The notes under the pieces: generated by a model
Told to the model about the DNA's origin: nothing
What the model saw: only the letters and a program-made list of their open reading frames with translations
The model's database searches: none
Translations under genes and position numbers: made by a program
Shown: positions 51,974-60,896 of the stretch, in pieces
How the letters are laid out: each line of letters opens with the position of its first letter
Position numbering within the stretch: the first letter of the stretch is position 1
Source of the DNA: Saccharomonospora marina XMU15
Lineage (GTDB): Bacteria; Actinomycetota; Actinomycetes; Mycobacteriales; Pseudonocardiaceae
DNA: 64,000 nt
Direction: 5' to 3'
NCBI RefSeq assembly: GCF_000244955.1
Contig: NZ_CM001439.1
Location: 4,324,643-4,388,642 of the forward strand

Positions 51974-52768
51974 GTGACCGAAACGAATTCAGCCGCAGCA
52001 GTGACGAGCGACGAGCCCGGAGCGGTCCGGCTCGCCGGATGGTGGAAGTTCGACGAGGGTACGGGCGCCACCGCCGACGACAGCACGGGCAACGGGCACC
52101 GGCTGACGGCCATTGGAAATCCACAGTGGACGGAGGGGCCGACAGGCGGCGCGATCGCTCTCGACGGAACCACCCAGTGGCTGTCCGGTACCACGCCCGT
52201 CGTGGCCAGCGACCGCAGCTTCAGCGTCGCGGCCTGGGTCCGCCTGGACAGCGCCACCATCGGCGCGGAGGCGCAGTTGAAACCCGGTGACTTCGCCGTC
52301 ACCGCTGTGAGTATGGACGGCCCCTCGCACAGCCCCTTCTACCTCGGCGCGCGCATCGGCGACGCCGACCCGGCGAGTACGGACCCGAAGCTACGCTGGT
52401 GCTTCACCGCCGCCCCGGTGGATGGCGGGCCGACCGGGCCGGTGGAGTGGCAGAAGGCATGGTCGGCCCAGCCGGTCGGGCCGGCCGAACTCGACCGGTG
52501 GGAGCTGCTGGTGGGCGTGTACGACCTCGAGTCCGCGGCCGTCCGGATCTTCGTACCGGGTACCGGCGACCACGGGGTCGGCGAGCTGCCCGGCAACTGG
52601 CCGGCGTGGCGCGCCGAAGGTGGTGTGGGCATCGGCCAGGCCCGGTACCTCGACGCGGTCGCCGACCAGTGGCCGGGCTCGGTCGGCGCGGTCCGGATCT
52701 ACTTGGGGGTGCTGGACGAGGCCGACGCGCGGCGGCTGTACGAGGAGGACCTGGCCGCCCAGCGCTGA
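51974..52768 (+). CDS. LamG-type concanavalin-fold protein
   Basis: A 264-residue protein. GTG at 51974 follows AAGGAG. The fold is LamG/laminin-G-like: LAGWWKFDEGTGATADDSTGNG at the start, then AIALDGTTQWLSG, SFSVAAWVRLDSATIG and VGAVRIYLGVLDEADARRLYEED at the end. There is no signal peptide, unusual for this mostly extracellular fold, so it may act in the cytoplasm or leave by another route. It stands alone between two minus-strand operons and ends in a strong terminator. Role in the pathway unknown. Confidence 0.8.
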   Translation: MTETNSAAAVTSDEPGAVRLAGWWKFDEGTGATADDSTGNGHRLTAIGNPQWTEGPTGGAIALDGTTQWLSGTTPVVASDRSFSVAAWVRLDSATIGAEAQLKPGDFAVTAVSMDGPSHSPFYLGARIGDADPASTDPKLRWCFTAAPVDGGPTGPVEWQKAWSAQPVGPAELDRWELLVGVYDLESAAVRIFVPGTGDHGVGELPGNWPAWRAEGGVGIGQARYLDAVADQWPGSVGAVRIYLGVLDEADARRLYEEDLAAQR

Positions 52769-52780
52769 CGCGGGCGCCCG

Positions 52781-52829
52781 AAGCCCGGTTCCCGGTGTTC
52801 CGACACCGGGAACCGGGCTTTTCTCTTCT
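52781..52829. terminator. strong bidirectional intrinsic terminator
   Basis: A perfect 18-base-pair stem (52781-52798 with 52803-52820), four-base loop TCCG, then a T-rich tract to 52829. It lies between the convergent LamG and P450 genes, 12 bases after one stop and 2 bases before the other, so it can end transcripts from both sides. Confidence 0.92.
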
Positions 52830-52830
52830 G

Positions 52831-54012
52831 TCACGCAGGAACCAGGCGGACTGGCAGCCGTTCCGGGCCCCGGACGGCGATCGATCGCACCGGGACCACC
52901 GGCCCGGCGGGCTCCAGCCGGGCGGCCAGAACCACCAGTTCTTCCAGCAGCACAGTGGTCTCGGCGCGCGCGAGGACGTTACCGATGCAGAAGTGCTCAC
53001 CCGCCGCGAAGGCCAGGTGCCGGTTGGGGGTACGGGAGACGTCGAAGCGGTCCGGTTCGGCGAAGACCTCCTCGTCCCGGTTCGCCGACGGAAGCCACAG
53101 CGCCACCTTGTCACCGGCCGCGATCCGCCTACCTCGCAGCTCGACTGCGGTCGCGGCGGTACGCACGCTGTGCACCGCGCTGGACGTCCAGCGCAGCGTC
53201 TCCTCCACCGTGCCCGGGATCAGGTCGCGCCGGGCTCGCAGCAGGCGCCACTGGCCGGGGTGCTCGACCAGCGCCTGCACGGCTCCCGCGAGCCCGAGCC
53301 GCCCGTTCTCCGTGGCGCCCAGCAGGTTTTCGCAGTTAAACAGCACTTCCTCGGCCGACAGGAGCGCGCCCGCGGGGGCGCCGGTGACCAAGGCGGTAAC
53401 GATGTCGTCCGCGGGTTCGGCCACCTTGCGCTCCATGAGGTCGACGAAGTAGCGGGCGAGCTCGTGGTGGGTGGTGAGGGAGGTGCCTCGGTGAAAGGCC
53501 TCGCTCGACCACTCGAAGACGCTTTCGCGGTCGGCGTCGGGCACACCCATGAGCCGGCAGATCATCGCATGGGAGAGCGGAGCGGCCACGTCGCGGACGA
53601 ATTCGCACTCCCCCCGGTCGACCGCCCGCCGCAGCAGCGCGCGTGTCGTCTCGCGCATCAGGCCGACCAGTGCCCGCACCGAGCGCGCACCGAACCACTC
53701 CGCGACGACCGCTCGCAGATCCCGGTGCCGAGGGGGGTCAGTCAACGCCAGGGTCATCCCCCCACCGGGGTCGCCGCCGCGGTCCGCGGGTCTCAGGAGC
53801 ACTCCGGCGGCCGAGGTGAAGATGGCGGCGTCCTGGTACACGGCGCGGACGTCCGCGTGGCGGGTCACCGACCAGAACCCCGAGAATTCGCCGCCCGGGT
53901 GCCAGTGCACCGGGTCGTGCGCCCGCATCCACCGCCACGCTTCCAGCACCTCGCCCGAGGAGTGCGCCGCCACGGACACGAGGGAGTCGGGGGAGACGCT
54001 CCGCGTGCTCAA
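52831..54012 (-). CDS. cytochrome P450
   Basis: A 393-residue bacterial P450. The haem motif FAAGEHFCIGNVLAR has the Cys ligand; EETLRWTSS gives the K-helix ExxR. The I-helix reads NLLGATENGR, lacking the usual acid-Thr pair of AGxxT, a feature of some biosynthetic P450s. The TTG at 54012 overlaps the NRPS stop (TTGA) and has GGAGGTGC upstream. The coupling suggests it oxidises a residue on, or the product of, the A-PCP-C protein. Confidence 0.93.
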   Translation of the reverse strand: MSTRSVSPDSLVSVAAHSSGEVLEAWRWMRAHDPVHWHPGGEFSGFWSVTRHADVRAVYQDAAIFTSAAGVLLRPADRGGDPGGGMTLALTDPPRHRDLRAVVAEWFGARSVRALVGLMRETTRALLRRAVDRGECEFVRDVAAPLSHAMICRLMGVPDADRESVFEWSSEAFHRGTSLTTHHELARYFVDLMERKVAEPADDIVTALVTGAPAGALLSAEEVLFNCENLLGATENGRLGLAGAVQALVEHPGQWRLLRARRDLIPGTVEETLRWTSSAVHSVRTAATAVELRGRRIAAGDKVALWLPSANRDEEVFAEPDRFDVSRTPNRHLAFAAGEHFCIGNVLARAETTVLLEELVVLAARLEPAGPVVPVRSIAVRGPERLPVRLVPA

Positions 54013-57000
54013 GACTGCACCTCCGACCCGATCGACTCCAGCCGGCGAGTGAAGCCGAGCGCCAGGTTCCGTGCATCCTGCTCCGCGACGGCCTCCGGAC
54101 GGAAGTACACCGTGAGGCCGAGCCCGCCGTCCGCGTCGGGCCACAGCTCGGCATGCAGTTCCAAGGGCAGGTCGAGGTAGCGCTGGCGGCGGAAGCGGGT
54201 CCGCACGCCCGTGAGTTCGAGGCGGGGAACGTCGTTGTCCTGCAACGCGAAAAGCGTCTGGAACAGCGGCGCCCTGCCCCGCGTCCGGTTGGTTCCCCAC
54301 GCCAGCATGGTGTTCAGCGGCACGTCCTGGGCGGCCAGGGCTCGCCGCAGGGCCCGCCCGGTCTCCTCGATGGCCCGGCCGCCCCCGTTCACCGCGTCGT
54401 CGCGCAACCGGACGCAGACCATGGTGATGTGGCACCCGACGGCGTCTTCGAGCCCGGGCCGGTCCCGGCAGGCGACCGGCACCCCGATCCCGAAGTCCTG
54501 TTGCCCGGTGAGCTCGGCGAGCGCACCCGCGTGCTGGGCCAGCAGGACCGCGAAGCGGGAGGTGCCCGCCCGGACGGCAGCCGCATCCACCGCCACGACG
54601 GTCTCGGCCGGAATGGTCGCCGTGACCAGTCCGGGCTCCCCCGCCTGCCCTCCTGCTGGCGCGCCCGGCCAGCGGATTTCGGGCGTGCCAGCCAGCTCCT
54701 GCGCCAGCCGGGCGCGTTGGGCGGGGAGGTCGGCCTGGCTCGCGTAGGACACGTCCCCGGCGCGGATGGCGGCCGGCGAAGGCGGCTTCGCCGGCAGGGT
54801 CCACGGCAGCTCGCGAGCTCGGTTGTAGAGCGCTGCCAGGTCCCGCGCGAACACCGACTCCGACCAGCCGTCGAAAGCGATGTGGTGCACGGCGCAGCCG
54901 AGCAGGGCACTCGTGTGGTCGTCGGCGGACGGCACGACCGCGGCCCGCCACACGGCCGCGCCGGCTATGTCCAGCTCCCGGCCCAGTTCGCCGCGCAACG
55001 CGACCAGCGCCTCGGTTTCGGTCCGGTGGGCAGGCAGGACCACCAGGTCCGGCGGCGGGACGTCGATCGGTATCGCGCAAGGGCGGGGATCCGCCAGGTA
55101 GGCGGAGCGAAGGGGCTCGTGCCTGGCATGCAGGGCGGCGATGGCGCTGCGCAGCGCCGTGTGGTCGAGTGGGCCTTCGACGGCCCACACCAGCAGGCAA
55201 TGCGAAGTCCGGTCCTGCGGGCCGGCTAGCTCGCGGCTCAGGAACAGCAGCTGCTGCGGGGTCAGCGGGACGTCGCCGCGGTCGTCGTGCCCGGATTCTT
55301 CCGGCGGTGCGGTCTCAGCCGCCCAGGCGGCCAGCGCCGCGGCGGTCTCGTAGCGGTAGAGAACGGACACCGGTACCTGCCGGCCGAGCTGCGTGGACAG
55401 CCGGGCACAGACCCGGCCCGCGTCCAGCGAAGTCCCGCCCAGCCGGGTGAACGGGACGTCACGCGGCACCGCGGAAACGCCGAGCACCGCAGCGAAGACA
55501 CCGGCCACCACCTGCGCCGTTCCGCCCGGGGACAGGGCATCTGCGTCGGGTGCGGACGAGGCCGCGGCGGGCAGGCTCTCCCAGAGCGCCCGCTCGTCGA
55601 GCTTCCCGCGTTCGGTCAGCGGGAAGCCGCCGACGCCGACGACGGCGGCAGGGCGGTGGTGGGGAAGCATCGCGGCGTGCAGGGTGGGTACGGCATCCGC
55701 CAGCGTGTCCCCTGCCCGGATCGGAACGCAGAACGCGACCAGCTCGGTGGTGTCGCCCGCGGCCGTGCGTCGGGCCAGGACCCGGCACGACCGCACCGAC
55801 GGAAGCACTCGCTCGACTTGACGCTCGATCTCGGCGAGCTCCACCCGGTGTCCGCGCACCTTGACCTGGCGGTCCGCGCGGCCCTTGAAGTGCAGCAGGC
55901 CGGCGGAGTCGAGCACGCCGAGGTCCCCGGTGCGGTAGACGCGCTCCGCAGCGCCGTCAATCGCGACTGCGGTGAACGACCGCGCGGTCCGCTCGGGGTC
56001 GTCCAGGTACCCCAGGGCGAGCCCCGTTCCCGAGGCGCAGATTTCGCCGGTCTCCCCCGGTGCGCACGGCCGGTCGCCGTCCAGGACGTGCACCTGGGTG
56101 CCGCCGACGGCCACCCCGAGCGGAATGCCCCCGGGCCGGTCGCAGTCACCGGGCTCGACCCGGTGCGTGGTCATGAAGATCGTGTTCTCCACCGGGCCGT
56201 AGCCGTTGATCAGCACGATCCGGGGATGGGCACGCAGGAACCGTGCCACGTGCGGCGGCGAGAGGCGTTCCCCGCCGACCATGAGCTGGCACAGGCCCTG
56301 GAAAGCGCCCGGATCTTCGTCCACGATCACGTTGAACAGGCTGCTGGTCAGCCACGCGGTGTCGGTCCCGTGCTCGGCCACCGTCGTGCGCAGCGCCTCC
56401 GCGGACAGAAACGGCTCCGGGACGATGGCGGCCGTGCCCCCGCTGACGAGAGCCGACCAGAGTTCCAGCGAAAAGGCGTCCCACGACACAGGCGACGCCA
56501 CGGCCACCACGGTCCCCGGCGAGAACCTCGCGAAGGACTGTGGCCCGAACAGCCGCGTGGTCGCCCGGTGGGGCGACACCACGAACTTCGGCGTTCCGGT
56601 GGTGCCCGAGGTCAGGAAGGCGGTGCTCGGCGCCGAAGGATCGACCGGCACCGGACGCCAGCCGGGCACCGGCACCGGCCGGCTGGGCGGCACCCACCGA
56701 GCCACGTCACCGGCCAGGGAGACGTCGTCATGGCAGACCACGAGCTTCGCGCCGAGCCGGGCGACCGCCTCCCGGATCCGGGCCTCCGGCCAGCCGGGGT
56801 CGAGCAGGGCATAGGCGCCCCCGGTCTTGAGCACGGCGAGGGCCGCCAGCACCAGGGAGGCGGACCGGGGCAGCACGATCGGCACGATCCAGGTCGGCCC
56901 CACGCCAGCCGCGGCCAGCAGCGCAGCCCAGGTGCCGGAAGCGTCATCGAGCTCGGCGTAGGTGAGCCGCTGGGCGCCCGCGACGGCGAGACTCCCGGGA

Positions 57001-57086
57001 GCGCGCCGCGCGTTCCGCACGACCCCTTCGTGCAGGCAGCCGTCCCCGGCCGAAGCCGGCGAGCCCCGGCCTGGCTCCGTCCGCAT
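54009..57086 (-). CDS. nonribosomal peptide synthetase, A-PCP-C
   Basis: A 1025-residue NRPS. Adenylation (about residues 15-510): LTSGTTGTPKFV, NGYGPVENT, YRTGDLG, GRADRQVKVRGHRVELAEIE and GKLD are intact. Carrier (about 525-600): Ser in RLGGTSLDAG. Condensation (about 610-1020): HHIAFDGWS. There is no upstream C domain and no TE, so it starts with loading of an amino acid and ends in a C domain that takes a partner in trans. ATG at 57086 has GGAGAGGAG eight bases before. I cannot give the specificity of the A domain by eye. Confidence 0.93.
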   Translation of the reverse strand: MRTEPGRGSPASAGDGCLHEGVVRNARRAPGSLAVAGAQRLTYAELDDASGTWAALLAAAGVGPTWIVPIVLPRSASLVLAALAVLKTGGAYALLDPGWPEARIREAVARLGAKLVVCHDDVSLAGDVARWVPPSRPVPVPGWRPVPVDPSAPSTAFLTSGTTGTPKFVVSPHRATTRLFGPQSFARFSPGTVVAVASPVSWDAFSLELWSALVSGGTAAIVPEPFLSAEALRTTVAEHGTDTAWLTSSLFNVIVDEDPGAFQGLCQLMVGGERLSPPHVARFLRAHPRIVLINGYGPVENTIFMTTHRVEPGDCDRPGGIPLGVAVGGTQVHVLDGDRPCAPGETGEICASGTGLALGYLDDPERTARSFTAVAIDGAAERVYRTGDLGVLDSAGLLHFKGRADRQVKVRGHRVELAEIERQVERVLPSVRSCRVLARRTAAGDTTELVAFCVPIRAGDTLADAVPTLHAAMLPHHRPAAVVGVGGFPLTERGKLDERALWESLPAAASSAPDADALSPGGTAQVVAGVFAAVLGVSAVPRDVPFTRLGGTSLDAGRVCARLSTQLGRQVPVSVLYRYETAAALAAWAAETAPPEESGHDDRGDVPLTPQQLLFLSRELAGPQDRTSHCLLVWAVEGPLDHTALRSAIAALHARHEPLRSAYLADPRPCAIPIDVPPPDLVVLPAHRTETEALVALRGELGRELDIAGAAVWRAAVVPSADDHTSALLGCAVHHIAFDGWSESVFARDLAALYNRARELPWTLPAKPPSPAAIRAGDVSYASQADLPAQRARLAQELAGTPEIRWPGAPAGGQAGEPGLVTATIPAETVVAVDAAAVRAGTSRFAVLLAQHAGALAELTGQQDFGIGVPVACRDRPGLEDAVGCHITMVCVRLRDDAVNGGGRAIEETGRALRRALAAQDVPLNTMLAWGTNRTRGRAPLFQTLFALQDNDVPRLELTGVRTRFRRQRYLDLPLELHAELWPDADGGLGLTVYFRPEAVAEQDARNLALGFTRRLESIGSEVQS

Positions 57087-57122
57087 GGTGTTCTCCTCTC
57101 CCCGAAACACGCAGGCGCGGCG

Positions 57123-58121
57123 TCAACCGGCCGACGGCACCCAGCGCGCCGCGAATTCCGCGCGCAACCGGGTTTCGGCGGTGTGCGCCCCGATTTCCTC
57201 CAGCCCCAGCAGCGCCGCCCCGGCCACAGGAAGGATTTCCGGCACGAGGACCGTGCTCAACGGGGCGACCGCGGCGCACCGCAGCGCCACTTCCCGCACC
57301 ATACCCGGACCCGCCCCGGCGATCACGCCACCGCCGAGCACCACGGTGGCGGGCCGCTCCAGGAAATCCAGGCGGCGCAGGGTGATCGTGGCCAAGGTGG
57401 CGAGTTCGCCTGCCAGCCGGTGCAGGACCTCCGCCGCCACCTCGTCCCCGGTCCCGGCCACCCGGGTCAGCAAGGGCGCCAACCGATCGACGGCGTTCGC
57501 CGGGATTTCGCCGAAGTGCATCGCCTCCAGCAGATCGGCCATGCTGGAACGGGAAAAGTGCGCCAGGACGGCGTCCAGCAGCGCGGTGGGCTCCCCACGG
57601 CCGTCGGCCGCCCGGGCCGCCAGCCACAGCACTTCGCTGCCCAGGTCCTGCCCGCCGCCCCAGTCTCCCGAAAGCCTGCCCAGTGCGAGAAACCGGTGAA
57701 CCCGGCCGTCGGGGGCGACACCGACGCAGTTGATTCCCGTCCCGCAGACCACGGACACACCGACGTTGTCGGTCGTTCCCGAACGGAGCAGCGCGAACGT
57801 GTCGTTGTCGACCACCGAAGACGTCGACCACCCCCGTCCCCGGATCGCCTCGTGCAGCGCCTCCCGCTCGCGCGGGAAGTCCACTCCGGACAGAAATGCG
57901 GCGGTGTGGTCGGCGAAGGGCGGGGTGGCGGGCCGACCGGCTTGCCGCGCCGCCCGGCCAGCCAGTGCCTCGATCCGGTCCAGCGCGGCCCGCGCCCCGA
58001 TCGTCTGGTGGCACGCCCCCGGGCCCCGCGCCGCCCCCAGAACCGTGCCACCGCTGTCGACCAGCAGCACGTCGGTCTTCGTGTCGCCGGCATCGACCGC
58101 AAGCACGGTTCGCGCATTCAC
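57123..58121 (-). CDS. BadF/BadG-type sugar kinase (N-acetylglucosamine kinase-like)
   Basis: A 332-residue ASKHA-fold kinase. ATP motifs AVDAGDTKTDVLLVDSGG (phosphate 1; the usual GGGT is AGDT), VVCGTGINCVGV (phosphate 2) and VVLGGGVIAGAGP (adenosine). The GDWGGGQDLG block is typical of N-acetylglucosamine/amino sugar kinases. The GTG overlaps the glycosidase stop (GTGA). Together with the GH4 enzyme it would phosphorylate and then hydrolyse a glycoside, or salvage a sugar for the pathway. Confidence 0.88.
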   Translation of the reverse strand: MNARTVLAVDAGDTKTDVLLVDSGGTVLGAARGPGACHQTIGARAALDRIEALAGRAARQAGRPATPPFADHTAAFLSGVDFPREREALHEAIRGRGWSTSSVVDNDTFALLRSGTTDNVGVSVVCGTGINCVGVAPDGRVHRFLALGRLSGDWGGGQDLGSEVLWLAARAADGRGEPTALLDAVLAHFSRSSMADLLEAMHFGEIPANAVDRLAPLLTRVAGTGDEVAAEVLHRLAGELATLATITLRRLDFLERPATVVLGGGVIAGAGPGMVREVALRCAAVAPLSTVLVPEILPVAGAALLGLEEIGAHTAETRLRAEFAARWVPSAG

Positions 58122-59374
58122 GCCCACGCCAGGAATTCCCGGTTGCGGGACACGAGCTCGTCAGCCAGCCGCTCGGCCACGTCCCACTGGCCGACGAGCG
58201 GATGAGCCAGCAGTGCGGCGGCTACGCGGTTCCGACCACCGCGCACCGCCGCGTCCAACGCGAGCAACTCGTACCCCGCCACGTGGGACGTCAGCCCGGC
58301 TAGCGCGGGCTCCATGGCGGGCACCGGGTGCGGCACGGCCCCGCGATCGTCCACAGAGGACATGACCTCGATCACCGCGTCGTCCGGCAGAAACGGCAGG
58401 ACGCCGCGGTTGCGCACGTCAACCACGTGGTCCTCGGCCGGTCTGCCCGATGTCAAGGCCCGCACCAGCTCCAGCGCTCCCGTCGAGTAGTGCGCACCGC
58501 CGCGTTTGGACAACAGTTCCGGCTTGCGCACCGTCGAAGAGTCTGCGTACAGGCGCAGCAATTCGCGTTCCAGTTCCGCCACGGTCTGCGCGCGCGGGGG
58601 CTCTTTCAGCAGATCGGCGACCACAGCGTCGTGCCGGTAGAAGTACTTCAGGTAGTAGGACGGCACCGCGCCGATCCGGCGGAGCAGGTCCGTGGGCACA
58701 CCGATGTGCTCGGCGACCCGCTCGGCGTGCGTTCCGAGCAGGTCGGTGATCCGCTCCTCGCCGTCGACCCGTGCGCTGCGGGTCCACGTGAGGTGGTTGA
58801 GACCGACGTGATCCAGGTCCACTCGCTCCGGCGGCACGCCGAACAACGCCGCCGTCCACAACTTGAAGGTGATGGCGACATTGCACAACCCCACCGCGCG
58901 GTGCCCTTCGCCGAGCAGCGCGCCGGTCACGATCCCAACCGGGTTGGTGAAGTTGACGATCCAAGCGTCCGCGGCCGCGGTGCGCACGCGGGAGGCGATG
59001 TCCAGGACCACGGGTACGGTCCGCAGGGCCTTGGCCAGCCCGCCCGCGCCGGTCGTCTCCTGGCCGAGGCAGCCGCAGGCCAGCGGGAACGTTTCGTCCG
59101 AGAGCCGGGCCCGCTGACCGCCGACCCGCAGCTGCAGCAGGACGGCCGTCGCGCCCGCCACCCCCGCATCCAGGTTGCGGGTCGTGCGCAACCGCGCCGG
59201 GTGGCCTGCGTGCGCGAGCATGCGCTGGCAGACACCACCCACGACCGCCAACCGGTGCTCATCGGGGTCGACCAGCACGATCTCCGTCACCGGGAGGCCT
59301 GCTTTCCCGGTGACAATCCCGTCCATCAGTTCCGGCGTGTAGGTGGAACCGCCGCCGACCACCGCCAACCGCAA
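58118..59374 (-). CDS. GH4-family NAD-dependent phospho-glycosidase
   Basis: A 418-residue protein of glycoside hydrolase family 4 (6-phospho-beta-glucosidase type). RLAVVGGGSTYTPEL is the NAD site, LCNVAITFK carries the metal Cys-Asn, and GLNHLTW the His. This family cleaves 6-phosphoglycosides through redox chemistry with NAD and Mn. TTG at 59374 follows GGGGGAAACC. Finding it next to a sugar kinase, with no PTS genes, suggests it removes or recycles a sugar of the product. Confidence 0.9.
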   Translation of the reverse strand: MRLAVVGGGSTYTPELMDGIVTGKAGLPVTEIVLVDPDEHRLAVVGGVCQRMLAHAGHPARLRTTRNLDAGVAGATAVLLQLRVGGQRARLSDETFPLACGCLGQETTGAGGLAKALRTVPVVLDIASRVRTAAADAWIVNFTNPVGIVTGALLGEGHRAVGLCNVAITFKLWTAALFGVPPERVDLDHVGLNHLTWTRSARVDGEERITDLLGTHAERVAEHIGVPTDLLRRIGAVPSYYLKYFYRHDAVVADLLKEPPRAQTVAELERELLRLYADSSTVRKPELLSKRGGAHYSTGALELVRALTSGRPAEDHVVDVRNRGVLPFLPDDAVIEVMSSVDDRGAVPHPVPAMEPALAGLTSHVAGYELLALDAAVRGGRNRVAAALLAHPLVGQWDVAERLADELVSRNREFLAWA

Positions 59375-59383
59375 GGTTTCCCC

Positions 59384-60160
59384 CTAATCGCCGATCCGCT
59401 CCGGTTGGCTGCCCGGCCAGACCGCGTGGAACGTCCAGTCGTCGTCGTGCGTACCGGGTTCGCGGTCCTCGTGGTAGTCCCCGACCACCGTGATGTCCGA
59501 GAACCCCGCCTCGGTCAGCAGCCCGTGGAACTCCCGGACGCTCCAGAACTGCACGCCGAACGTGTGCAGCTCCGTCGCGGTGGCCCGGCCCCGGTGCCAC
59601 TTCTCGTAGCGCAGGTACTCGGTCACGTGGTTCGCTGCCGCGTCGTACTCAGCGTGCACCGTCTGCACCGTCCACAGGTGCTCGCCGTCCGCCCAGGATC
59701 GCAGGGGCTTCGAGCCCACCACCAGGCGCGGCGGGGCCACGTCGGCCACCAGCCGGCCACCGGGGCGGAGTACGCCACCCATGGCGCGTAGGGCCCGCAG
59801 AACGGCCGCCCGGCCGGTGAGGCCCTTGATCGACCCCGCCGGGATGATCACCGCTTCGTAGCGCTCATCGAGCCGGAACCCCGCCATGTCCCCTCGGTGC
59901 AGGCGTGGCCGCAAGCCGCGCGCCCGGCAGTGCCGCTCGCAGATGGCGAGCATCTCCGGGGAGAGATCGAGCCCGTCGGCCGCTATCCCTGCCTCCAGCA
60001 GCGGGACCAGGATCCGGCCGGTGCCGCACGCCACGTCCAGGACGGGCCCAGTGACGTCGCGCAGCGCCCGCGTGTAGTACTCGATGTCGCCGTAGGAGAA
60101 CCCGGGCGGGTGCCCCCGGTCGTACACCTCGGCGACGAGGCTCGAAGCGGCCCAGTGCAT
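59384..60160 (-). CDS. class I SAM-dependent methyltransferase
   Basis: A 258-residue methyltransferase. VLDVACGTGRILVPLL is motif I, GLDLSPEML motif II; the fold is the small-molecule type (RPGGRLVADVAPP). ATG at 60160 follows GAGGAGGC. It is 22 bases after the SDR gene and nine bases before the glycosidase. Acceptor atom unknown. Confidence 0.9.
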   Translation of the reverse strand: MHWAASSLVAEVYDRGHPPGFSYGDIEYYTRALRDVTGPVLDVACGTGRILVPLLEAGIAADGLDLSPEMLAICERHCRARGLRPRLHRGDMAGFRLDERYEAVIIPAGSIKGLTGRAAVLRALRAMGGVLRPGGRLVADVAPPRLVVGSKPLRSWADGEHLWTVQTVHAEYDAAANHVTEYLRYEKWHRGRATATELHTFGVQFWSVREFHGLLTEAGFSDITVVGDYHEDREPGTHDDDWTFHAVWPGSQPERIGD

Positions 60161-60182
60161 GGTGCCTCCTCTCTCTCGGTCA

Positions 60183-60896
60183 CTACCAGCCGACGGGTCC
60201 GCTGTCGTCGAAGAAGCCCCCGGTGGGGCCGTCGTCAGGCAGCAGTGCGAGCGCCACGACGGCCCGCGCACCCTGCTCGACCGTGCGGTCGGCGCGGAAC
60301 CCGTTCATCTCCGTGGCCGTCCAGCCGGGGGACGCGGAATTGATCCGGATCCGCGCCAGGTCCCCGTCCTCGCCGAAAGCCGCGGCGTACTGCACGGTGA
60401 GCATGTTGAGCGCCGCCTTGGAGCTGCAGTAGGCCATGCGCCGACTGGCGTCCCCGGGGAGTCTCGCCCCCGAGCTGGTCAGCGTCAGCGAGGCGGTCGT
60501 GCTCGACACGTTGACGATGCGCGGGGCGGCCGACCGGCGCAGCAAGGGCAGGAACGCGTTGATGACGGTGATGACGCCGAGCACGTTGACCTCGAACATC
60601 TCCCGGGCGACCGCGGCCGTGGTGGCCTCGGCGCCGCAGCCGCGGAAGACGCCCGCGTTGTTCACCAGGATGTCGAGGCGGCCGTGGCGCTCGCGGACCA
60701 GCTCGGCCGCCGCGGCAACGCCCGCCGGGTCGGTCACGTCGAGGGTCACCGGCGTCGCGCCCAGACCGGCCGCGGCGTGTTCGGCGGCGGCCGGGTCGCG
60801 GCTGCCCAGCAGGACGGTGACCCCCTTCCCGGACAGCTGCCGGGAAACCTCCCGGCCCAGCCCCCGGTTCGCCCCGGTCACCAACGCGATGGTCAC
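60183..60896 (-). CDS. short-chain dehydrogenase/reductase
   Basis: A 237-residue SDR. TGANRGLG (cofactor), NNAG, Ser in VNVSSTT and YCSSK (catalytic Tyr-Lys). The GTG overlaps the hydrolase stop (GTGA). It resembles the SDR at 7269 in build, including the C-terminal GGFFDDSGPVGW. It reduces or oxidises a keto/hydroxy group in the pathway. Confidence 0.92.
   Translation of the reverse strand: MTIALVTGANRGLGREVSRQLSGKGVTVLLGSRDPAAAEHAAAGLGATPVTLDVTDPAGVAAAAELVRERHGRLDILVNNAGVFRGCGAEATTAAVAREMFEVNVLGVITVINAFLPLLRRSAAPRIVNVSSTTASLTLTSSGARLPGDASRRMAYCSSKAALNMLTVQYAAAFGEDGDLARIRINSASPGWTATEMNGFRADRTVEQGARAVVALALLPDDGPTGGFFDDSGPVGW

Noticed and set aside
55287-58205. Plus-strand open frame of 972 codons
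   Set aside because: It spans the opposite strand of the NRPS and sugar kinase genes, both with full motif sets. High GC keeps this frame open by chance.
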